DNA of 13,681 nucleotides from Helicobacteraceae bacterium (GTDB lineage: Bacteria; Campylobacterota; Campylobacteria; Campylobacterales; Sulfurimonadaceae): contig WFMY01000045.1 in NCBI GenBank assembly GCA_015488855.1, positions 1 through 13,681 of the forward strand, in the 5' to 3' direction. Position numbers and translations under genes: made by a program. Shown here in pieces: positions 6,585-12,663 of this stretch. Under the pieces are notes generated by a model. That model made no database searches. It saw only the letters and a list, made by a program, of their open reading frames with translations, and was not told the DNA's origin. Positions within the stretch are counted from its first letter, which is position 1, and the number at the start of each line of letters is the position of its first letter.

Positions 6585-6629
6585 ATCCTAGTTATCTGAC
6601 TCTTTTGATGAGATGAAAATAACTAGGAT
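6585..6629. terminator. Inverted repeat shared by two convergent genes, possible bidirectional terminator
   Basis: ATCCTAGTTAT (6585-6595) and ATAACTAGGAT (6619-6629) are a perfect 11-bp inverted repeat around a 23-base spacer. The right arm lies in the last codons of mreC and the left arm covers its stop. On the minus strand the stem is followed by ATATTTATTTTAC, a loose U-rich tract; on the plus strand there is no T run. The best reading is a terminator of the mreC operon, or an mRNA 3'-end stabiliser for both genes. Confidence 0.45.
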
Positions 6630-7353
6630 CATCTGAATCATAATATGGTTTAATGACAGCTATTTGGTAACCTTGAGATTTTGTGATAGATAAAACCTTT
6701 CCAACTTTAATCCCTTTATAGAAAATATTGTCAAGTCCAGAGCTAATAACTTCATCACCTACTTTTATCTCGTGCCATGCTGGGATAAAATCCACAATCA
6801 GGTTTTCTTCATTATTTCCATGGGCAATTCCAGGTGCTTTGTCCTTGCCAATATACACTGCATAGGAGCATTTTATATCACGATTGAGCAACGCTAAAGC
6901 TTTTGACTTTCTTGGTATAACTATCCCTGCTACTGTCTCATTATAGATAAGTCCATATATCTTTGTCTTATTGTAGTCAATGACATTTATCCATAGTCTA
7001 TTGAGGTCTCCAAACTTTTCATAAGATATGACACGAGTAAGTTCAATCTTTGGATTAGATGTTAATGTAGAATGGTTGAGTACAAAAAGATCTTCAACCT
7101 CAGATGCAAGTTGTTGCATAACAAGATGATTGTTCTCATATTTTGCTAGTTTTTCTTTGAGTGATTCTATCTCCCCTGCTTGAAAAAAATGTTTCTCAAT
7201 AGCGTCGTTTGTTCTCTTGATGGAGGAATGATAACTTGTTTTGAGAGCATTAAGGGCATAAATGAAGGGTTCTTGAATAATGTTCGTATAGTAAAGTGCA
7301 CCCACAAAGAGTGCAGTAAATATGAAAAAAAAGCTAGCTAGCTCTTTATTCAT
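6592..7353 (-). CDS. mreC: Rod shape-determining protein MreC
   Basis: A 253-residue inner-membrane protein of the elongasome, which links cytoplasmic MreB filaments to periplasmic cell-wall synthases. One transmembrane helix is visible at about residues 6-24, then a coiled coil at about 40-90 (EIESLKEKLAKYENNHLVMQQLASEVEDL). The beta-rich periplasmic domain includes GDEVISSGLDNIFYKGIKVGKVLSI, the typical MreC core motif. The protein is shorter than E. coli MreC (367) but of the usual length for this phylum. The ATG at 7351-7353 is preferred over a TTG two codons earlier. Either way the start overlaps the end of mreB, so translation is coupled. No mreD follows; the next gene is convergent. 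Confidence 0.93.
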   Translation of the reverse strand: MNKELASFFFIFTALFVGALYYTNIIQEPFIYALNALKTSYHSSIKRTNDAIEKHFFQAGEIESLKEKLAKYENNHLVMQQLASEVEDLFVLNHSTLTSNPKIELTRVISYEKFGDLNRLWINVIDYNKTKIYGLIYNETVAGIVIPRKSKALALLNRDIKCSYAVYIGKDKAPGIAHGNNEENLIVDFIPAWHEIKVGDEVISSGLDNIFYKGIKVGKVLSITKSQGYQIAVIKPYYDSDDPSYFHLIKRVR

Positions 7354-8383
7354 TCTCAAATAGCTCTTGTAATAAATCTATCTCTTCAAGTGCACGACCA
7401 GTTCCACGAGCTACAGCAAGAAGAGGCTCATCTGCAACAAAAACAGGAATTCTAACAATGTCGGAAAGGTATTTATCTAGTTGGCGAATAAGTGCTCCTC
7501 CACCAGTCAAGATAATACCATGATTTACAATGTCTCCTGCCAAATCTGGTGGCATTCGTTCTAAAACATCACGAAGAGCTTCGCCAATCTCTCGAAGAGG
7601 ATCACGCATAGCTTCTCTAGCATCTTCACTTGTTAACTCAACTGAACTTAAAAGTCCTTCAACTTGGTCACGACCGTTTACTACCATAAGAAGTTCTTCG
7701 TCTAAACTAACAGCAGTTCCAATGTTGATTTTAATCTCTTCAGCAACTCTTTCACCAATAAGAAGATTATATTTTTTTCTAATGTAATTTACTATTGCTT
7801 GGTCTATCTTATCTCCAGCTGTACGGATAGACTTAGAAAGAACAAGTCCACCTAAAGAAACAACACCAATCTCAGTAGTACCACCACCGATATCAACAAC
7901 TAAATTTCCTTGTGGATTGCGGATCTCTATCCCAGCACCAATAGCAGCAGCCATAGGCTCTTCGATGAGAAATACTTCACGAGCACCAGCGCTTAGTGCT
8001 GATTCTCGAACTGCTTTACGCTCAACTTGTGTCAAACCATAGGGTACACAGATAATGATACGAGGTGAGATGAGTGAACTTCTTCCATGTGCTTTTTCGA
8101 TGAACTTACGGATCATCTTTTCAGTCATGTCAAAATCAGCAATAACTCCATCGCGCATAGGACGGATAGCTTTGATGTTCCCTGGAGTTTTTCCAACCAT
8201 CTCTTTTGCTTCATGTCCAACAGCAAGAACGCGTTGATGTCCATGTTTTTCAGTTTTTACTGCAACTACAGATGGCTCATTGATGATGATACCACGCCCT
8301 TTTGCAATTACAATTGTATTTGCTGTTCCTAAATCTATCGACAAATCATTTGAGAAAAGTCCTATTAGTTTACTAAAAATCAT
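7346..8383 (-). CDS. mreB: Rod shape-determining protein MreB (actin homologue)
   Basis: This 345-residue actin-like ATPase polymerises under the inner membrane and directs lateral cell-wall growth. Visible motifs are the phosphate-1 loop SIDLGTANT (residues 15-23), the phosphate-2 segment VDIGGGTTEIGVVSLGG, and the adenosine motif ILTGGGALI near residue 290. The N-terminus MIFSKLIGLF is amphipathic, as in membrane-binding MreB proteins. Length equals that of typical MreB (about 345). The ATG at 8381-8383 is 13 bases after the clpX stop, and AAGGA overlapping that stop serves as the ribosome binding site. MreB suggests a rod or curved-rod cell. Confidence 0.97.
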   Translation of the reverse strand: MIFSKLIGLFSNDLSIDLGTANTIVIAKGRGIIINEPSVVAVKTEKHGHQRVLAVGHEAKEMVGKTPGNIKAIRPMRDGVIADFDMTEKMIRKFIEKAHGRSSLISPRIIICVPYGLTQVERKAVRESALSAGAREVFLIEEPMAAAIGAGIEIRNPQGNLVVDIGGGTTEIGVVSLGGLVLSKSIRTAGDKIDQAIVNYIRKKYNLLIGERVAEEIKINIGTAVSLDEELLMVVNGRDQVEGLLSSVELTSEDAREAMRDPLREIGEALRDVLERMPPDLAGDIVNHGIILTGGGALIRQLDKYLSDIVRIPVFVADEPLLAVARGTGRALEEIDLLQELFENE

Positions 8384-8396
8384 TCTATCTTCATCC

Positions 8397-9635
8397 TTAT
8401 GCTGTTTTTTCTATCTGTTTTTTGATATAGATTGCTTCTTCACCATCTTCGATGACACCCTTTGTAATGAGAACTTCATACCCATCATATTCTGGAAGTT
8501 CATACATGATATCTATCATATTTTCTTCTAATATTGCGCGCAGACCTCGTGCTCCTGTTTTTCTTTTTAGCGATTTTTTAGCGATAGAGAGAAGTGCATC
8601 TTCTTCAAAGTTGAGTTCTACATTGTCTATACTAAAGAGTTTTTTATATTGTTTTATGAGAGAATTTTTTGGCTCTGTAAGGATGCGTACCATATCCTCC
8701 TCAGTTATCTCACTAAGAGACGCGATAATAGGAAGTCTGCCGATAAGTTCAGGAATCACCCCATAACTAATCAAATCATCAGGTTCAACCATATCATAAG
8801 TGGTTTCTTGTTCCTCTTTTGTTTTTTTCTTTTGCCCAAAACCTAGTACATTTTGACCTTGTTTCTTTTTTAGAATATCTCCAAGACCATCAAAGGCACC
8901 ACCACAGATAAATAAAATCTCTCTCGTATTGATACTTGTAAACTCTTGATTTGGATGTTTTCTTCCACCTTTTGGTGGTATGTTAACATCTGCACCCTCT
9001 ATGATTTTGAGCAGTGCTTGTTGTACACCCTCCCCACTAACATCACGGGTGATAGAACGATTTTCACTCATACGAGAAATCTTGTCAACTTCATCAATGA
9101 AAACGATGCCTTGTTGTGCGCGTTGTACATCACCATCAGCTGCTTGGATCAGTTTTGTAAGGATATTTTCAACATCCTCTCCAACATAACCAGCCTCTGT
9201 TAGACTTGTAGCATCTGCTATGGCAATAGGTACATTGAGTACCCTTGCAATAGTTTGTGCCATAAGTGTTTTACCACTTCCAGTTGGACCTATAAGAAGG
9301 ACATTTGACTTCGCTATCTCTGTGTCATCCTCAGTATCTGTATCGTTTTTAAAAATACGCTTATAATGGTTATATACAGCGACACTAAGCAACTTTCTCG
9401 CTCTTTCTTGACCTATAACATAATCACCTAAAAAGTTATCCAACTCTTTAGGCGTCATCAGTTTTGTAACTGCATCAGTGAGTTGTTTTTGCTCTTGTGT
9501 TTGTGTTTCATCACCAAACATAATCTTATAAGCACTAATAACACAGTTTTTACAGATATAGACACCATTCCCCGCTATAAGGGGATTGGTCTCATTTTCA
9601 ACTGCATTACAAAAGCTACATTTTCTTGACATCAT
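8397..9635 (-). CDS. clpX: ATP-dependent Clp protease ATP-binding subunit ClpX
   Basis: This 412-residue AAA+ unfoldase feeds proteins into ClpP. The N-terminal zinc domain has the four cysteines C6, C9, C28 and C31 (CSFC and CKNC). The AAA+ core has Walker A GPTGSGKT (residues 116-123), the pore loop GYVG (149-152), Walker B IVFIDE (177-182), the RKH substrate loop in GGRKHPNQE, and the sensor-2 GARGLR. The ClpP-binding tripeptide loop appears as LGF in NVLGFGQ, in place of the E. coli IGF. Start: ATG at 9633-9635 overlaps the lpxA stop as ATGATG; a second ATG follows at once and could be used instead. clpP is not in the window. Confidence 0.97.
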   Translation of the reverse strand: MMSRKCSFCNAVENETNPLIAGNGVYICKNCVISAYKIMFGDETQTQEQKQLTDAVTKLMTPKELDNFLGDYVIGQERARKLLSVAVYNHYKRIFKNDTDTEDDTEIAKSNVLLIGPTGSGKTLMAQTIARVLNVPIAIADATSLTEAGYVGEDVENILTKLIQAADGDVQRAQQGIVFIDEVDKISRMSENRSITRDVSGEGVQQALLKIIEGADVNIPPKGGRKHPNQEFTSINTREILFICGGAFDGLGDILKKKQGQNVLGFGQKKKTKEEQETTYDMVEPDDLISYGVIPELIGRLPIIASLSEITEEDMVRILTEPKNSLIKQYKKLFSIDNVELNFEEDALLSIAKKSLKRKTGARGLRAILEENMIDIMYELPEYDGYEVLITKGVIEDGEEAIYIKKQIEKTA

Positions 9636-10417
9636 ATCTTCTTTCTTTCAAATGGAATCCCTCTTTTTGTTTTTAAAACAAAGTCGCAGAGATCATTTAC
9701 ATAATGGTTTTTTGTACTCTCTAAAATCTTACTTGCGGTATCTTTGAGTGGTTTTCCACTCTCAAAGAGTTCTCGATATGCAGATTTGAGTTCATTGATA
9801 TCTTCACGCTCAAGATGGCGTCTTAAACCAGTCAGGTTAAGTCCTCTGAGTGTTGCACGATTGCCCTCAGCCATACAAAATGGCGGAACATCTTGAGCAA
9901 GTGCAGAAGCACCACCAACCATCGCATAGTCTCCAACATGGATAAACTGATGGATTGGAGTCATTCCACCTATCACTACAAAGTCGCCGAGTTCAACATG
10001 TCCAGCTAAAGTAGCTGCATTTGCTAAGATACAGTGGTTTCCGATGATAACATCATGACCAAGATGCACATAGCCCATAAAAAGATTATGACTTCCAACA
10101 ATGGTTTTTCCACCGCCACCTTTTGTTCCAGGATTAAAAAGCGTAAACTCTCTAATGGTATTGTTGTCACCAATAATGAGTTCAACATCTTCTCCGTTAA
10201 ATTTTAAATCTTGTGGGATTGAGCCTATCACAGCGTGTGAGAATAGAGTATTGTTTTTCCCAATAGTGGTCTTTCCATAGATACATGTACTTTGTGCAAT
10301 AGTTGTTCCATCACCAATCTTTGCTTGACTTGATATAAAACAAAATGGACCTATCTCAACATCAGTGCCAATAATTGCACCATCTTCGATGATGGCTTGA
10401 GGAGAAATTTTACCCAT
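9632..10417 (-). CDS. lpxA: Acyl-ACP--UDP-N-acetylglucosamine O-acyltransferase (LpxA)
   Basis: The 261-residue enzyme carries out the first step of lipid A synthesis, moving a 3-hydroxyacyl chain from ACP to the 3-OH of UDP-GlcNAc in the cytoplasm. The first 170 or so residues consist of hexapeptide repeats (for example AKIGDGTTIAQST and VELGDFVVIGGMTPI), which form the left-handed beta helix. H121 in HLGHDVIIGNH corresponds to the catalytic His125 of E. coli LpxA. The block GSIPQDLKFNGE and the helical C-terminus (LRGLNLTGLRRHLER) are typical. Length matches E. coli (262). The ATG overlaps the fabZ stop by one base (TAATG), so the two genes that compete for 3-hydroxyacyl-ACP are translationally coupled. 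Confidence 0.97.
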   Translation of the reverse strand: MGKISPQAIIEDGAIIGTDVEIGPFCFISSQAKIGDGTTIAQSTCIYGKTTIGKNNTLFSHAVIGSIPQDLKFNGEDVELIIGDNNTIREFTLFNPGTKGGGGKTIVGSHNLFMGYVHLGHDVIIGNHCILANAATLAGHVELGDFVVIGGMTPIHQFIHVGDYAMVGGASALAQDVPPFCMAEGNRATLRGLNLTGLRRHLEREDINELKSAYRELFESGKPLKDTASKILESTKNHYVNDLCDFVLKTKRGIPFERKKI

Positions 10418-10866
10418 TATTTGTCAACTATCATCGCTTTAAGTTCAGCTTCTGAAACAAGTTTGTCATCAACATAAGCCTCACCTTTGAGTATCCAAAT
10501 CGCACCTTTGTTTTTTATCACAGAGATACGGTATTCGAGTTTATCACCTGGTTTGACAGGGTGTCTAAACTTTGCTTTGTCAATACTCATGAAGTAAACA
10601 ACTTTGTTCGCTGCTTCTTCTTCTGTCATATCACCCATACTTTTAAATGCTAAGATACCACCAGCTTGAGCCATCCCCTCTAAAATCATCACCCCTGGGT
10701 AGATAGGATGGCCTGGAAAATGACCATTGAAAATGTTTTCACTGATACTTACATTTTTGTAACCTATTAAATTTTCGTTTTCGTTTATTTTTGTAATACG
10801 ATCAACAAGTAAAAATGGGTAACGGTGCGGGATGATTTTTTGAATCTCTATAACATCTAATGTCAT
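10417..10866 (-). CDS. fabZ: 3-hydroxyacyl-[acyl-carrier-protein] dehydratase FabZ
   Basis: This 149-residue hot-dog-fold enzyme dehydrates 3-hydroxyacyl-ACP in fatty-acid elongation. IPHRYPFLLVDR (residues 12-23), the catalytic histidine H49 in GHFPGHP and the catalytic glutamate E63 in GVMILEGMAQ are all present with the correct 14-residue spacing. The second of two close ATGs (10864-10866) is chosen because AAGG lies 9 bases upstream; from the first ATG (10870-10872) the gap is only 3 bases, giving an unlikely start two residues longer. The gap to the upstream queH stop is 47 bases and contains TATAAT-like and TATTAT boxes (10913-10918, 10896-10901 on the minus strand), so an internal promoter is possible but weakly supported. 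Confidence 0.96.
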   Translation of the reverse strand: MTLDVIEIQKIIPHRYPFLLVDRITKINENENLIGYKNVSISENIFNGHFPGHPIYPGVMILEGMAQAGGILAFKSMGDMTEEEAANKVVYFMSIDKAKFRHPVKPGDKLEYRISVIKNKGAIWILKGEAYVDDKLVSEAELKAMIVDK

Positions 10867-10913
10867 AAGCATAAGCCTTATAAATAATTTTGCTTATAAT
10901 ACCAAAAGAAAGA

Positions 10914-11999
10914 TTATAGTTTGATTAGTTTACTTTTGACATCATCATAAATTTTAGAATCTAGTGAAATTGTTAGTTTAGTATCAAGAGGAATATCTTC
11001 TACGACTATTATGGGACTTAGGTTAAATGAGTCCCCAGTTATAGTTACTCTTAGTCTTTGTTCAAGTTCAAAGCTTGGGCTATGAAAGAGAAGCTCTTTG
11101 ATGTTTTGATAGTGAAGCTTAAGTATTTTATTGTAATACGATAGTGTGATAAAAACTATTTCTTCTCGGTTGAGATAATAGATATTTTTATCTTCAAACT
11201 CTATCTTTCCTTGGGCTTTTTTTCGTTTGAGATAAGAATATGAAAGTGCATAAGCTGAAAGGATCTCTTTTTTTCCTTTTATGAGTTGAAAATTAAATTG
11301 TCTATAGTTAAGAAATTTTTGTTTAATGATTTTGTAGTTGATGCCCTCATCTTCAAGTCTATTTCTCTCACGGTAAAGTTCAAGTCGTTGTTCTATGGAG
11401 GAGGGTAAAATTTGATTTGAGACAGGAGAGAACATCTCATCCATCACTCTGTCTTGTTGTTCTCTTTGCATAGTTAAGCCATAGATACAACCACAATAGT
11501 CTTGTCGATAGAGTTGTTGCTCTTTGGTTACTCTGGATTGATCTTGACTTCCACCACCTGCACGGTAGTCAACGAAGATAAATTCTACTCCATGCTTTTC
11601 ATAAAAGGCATCACCAGATGCTTTTAATTGTTCTTGGGACTTAAGTGGAGAGACGAGCAGAGTAGTTGTAATCTTTTTCTCGCCAAGCTCTAAAGCTTTT
11701 TTTGCCGAAACATCAAAGCGTTTATCAAAGCACACTTCACAGCGTTTGCCTTTTTCTGGCTCATTTTCTAGCCCTCTTACCGCTTCTAGCCAAGATTCAT
11801 AATCATACTCACCCTCGAGGAGTTCAATACCAAGTTTTTTGCATGATCGTTCTACATCTAATAGTCTAAGTTGGTATTCACTATAGGGATGAATATTTGG
11901 ATCATAAAAAAAACCAATGAGTTTTTCATCTGGAAAATCGGTTTGAAGCTTTTGTAAAAAAAAGTGACTATCAACACTACAACAGATGTGAACTAAAAT
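10914..11999 (-). CDS. queH: Epoxyqueuosine reductase QueH, probable ATT start
   Basis: A 361-residue protein. QueH reduces epoxyqueuosine to queuosine at the wobble base of tRNAs for Asn, Asp, His and Tyr, and replaces the unrelated QueG. Family cysteines are visible as C6-C7 (VHICC), C87 and C90 (RCEVCF) and C169 and C171 (CGC), which would hold the metal cluster; YDPNIHPYSEY is also typical. The frame is open up to the stop of the upstream isomerase gene, but no ATG, GTG or TTG occurs before the Cys-Cys motif. The first is a GTG at 11735, which would remove C6, C7 and C87. ATT at 11997-11999 gives (M)LVHICC, as in relatives, with AAAGGA 6 bases upstream. Residues beyond about 178 form a lineage-specific extension of unknown role. 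A sequencing error is the main alternative to an ATT start. Confidence 0.88.
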   Translation of the reverse strand: MLVHICCSVDSHFFLQKLQTDFPDEKLIGFFYDPNIHPYSEYQLRLLDVERSCKKLGIELLEGEYDYESWLEAVRGLENEPEKGKRCEVCFDKRFDVSAKKALELGEKKITTTLLVSPLKSQEQLKASGDAFYEKHGVEFIFVDYRAGGGSQDQSRVTKEQQLYRQDYCGCIYGLTMQREQQDRVMDEMFSPVSNQILPSSIEQRLELYRERNRLEDEGINYKIIKQKFLNYRQFNFQLIKGKKEILSAYALSYSYLKRKKAQGKIEFEDKNIYYLNREEIVFITLSYYNKILKLHYQNIKELLFHSPSFELEQRLRVTITGDSFNLSPIIVVEDIPLDTKLTISLDSKIYDDVKSKLIKL

Positions 12000-12005
12000 T
12001 GTTTT

Positions 12006-12011
12006 TCCTTT
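12006..12011 (-). promoter_or_regulatory. Ribosome binding site AAAGGA that decides the queH start
   Basis: AAAGGA directly follows the isomerase stop codon on the minus strand and is 6 bases from the ATT at 11997-11999. No other candidate initiator lies at a workable distance, so this site is the main nucleotide evidence for an AUU start. Confidence 0.6.
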
Positions 12012-12515
12012 TTACCTATTCTCGCTTATGGTAATAGAGTTGATAACATCTTGACCCTCAACACTGTCAAGAACTGCAAAGCTTTCTTCATCCTCTTCGT
12101 CAATAAGTCCAAATACAGTATGTACTCCATCTAAGTGAGGCGTTGGTACAAAAGTGATAAAAAATTGACTTCCACCAGTATTTGGTCCTGCATGAGCCAT
12201 AGAAAGAGCACCTCGCTCATGACGAGTTGTGTTTTTATCTGTTTCACATGGGATAGCCCAGTCTGGTCCACCAGTTCCAGTTCCGTTAGGGCATCCACCT
12301 TGTGCCATAAAACCTGGGATTACACGGTGGAATGAAAGGTCATTGTAAAAACCTGTATTTGCTAAATGGGCAAAATTTGCTACCGTATTTGGTGTTTCTT
12401 CTGGTAAAAGTTTTATCCAAATATCACCTTTACTTGTAGAGATCTTTGCCCATTGCATTGCACTTAATTCTTCTGTAGTTACATCGTAAGTTTTTAGTTC
12501 TGTACTTCCAAACAT
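12012..12515 (-). CDS. Cyclophilin-type peptidyl-prolyl cis-trans isomerase
   Basis: This 167-residue protein speeds cis-trans isomerisation of X-Pro bonds during folding. The cyclophilin core is clear: GDIWIKLLPEETPNTVANF, then the active-site block FHRVIPGFMAQGG with the catalytic arginine, SMAHAGPNTGGSQFFIT, and PHLDGVHTVFG. The tryptophan of human cyclophilin A that contacts cyclosporin is a histidine here (TPHLDG), as in many bacterial members. No signal peptide is seen, so it is probably cytoplasmic, like E. coli PpiB. The ATG at 12513-12515 has AAAGGA 7 bases upstream. It is the first gene of the minus-strand cluster, 12 bases ahead of the queH start and in the same reading frame. Confidence 0.95.
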   Translation of the reverse strand: MFGSTELKTYDVTTEELSAMQWAKISTSKGDIWIKLLPEETPNTVANFAHLANTGFYNDLSFHRVIPGFMAQGGCPNGTGTGGPDWAIPCETDKNTTRHERGALSMAHAGPNTGGSQFFITFVPTPHLDGVHTVFGLIDEEDEESFAVLDSVEGQDVINSITISENR

Positions 12516-12548
12516 ATTTGTTTCCTTTAGTTTCTTAATTATTTTGAA

Positions 12549-12554
12549 ATTATA
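12549..12554 (-). promoter_or_regulatory. Probable -10 box of the isomerase-queH-fabZ operon (TATAAT)
   Basis: A consensus TATAAT on the minus strand, 33 bases upstream of the isomerase ATG, with the T-rich stretch TATTTATTTATTTTTAC just upstream. A -35 box at normal spacing is not seen. This would be the main promoter of the seven-gene cluster running to mreC. Confidence 0.5.
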
Positions 12555-12651
12555 GTAAAAATAAATAAATAGAGTTACAACCCAAATGAATCCATAGTAT
12601 AAAATTCAATTCCCAATTCCAAAAAAGTATCATTTTTTCACAAAGTTAAGT

Positions 12652-12657
12652 TATAAT
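12652..12657 (+). promoter_or_regulatory. -10 box TATAAT 6 bases before the ATG, leaderless promoter
   Basis: TATAAT ends 6 bases before the ATG at 12664, so the predicted transcription start coincides with the A of the start codon. The intervening TCTCCT has no ribosome binding site. No -35 box is seen at normal spacing. Confidence 0.5.
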
Positions 12658-12663
12658 TCTCCT

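Noticed and set aside
7332..7341. GCTAGCTAGC palindrome near the start of mreC
   Set aside because: It is explained by the codons for Glu-Leu-Ala-Ser and has no partner or spacing that suggests a regulatory site.
7530..9203. Plus-strand frames opposite mreB and clpX
   Set aside because: Both minus-strand genes are unbroken and strongly conserved. The plus-strand frames lack starts with ribosome binding sites and show no motifs.
11470..11735. QueH start at GTG 11735
   Set aside because: It would remove the Cys-Cys motif and one cysteine of RCEVC, which the family needs. The frame is open with clear QueH similarity up to 11999.
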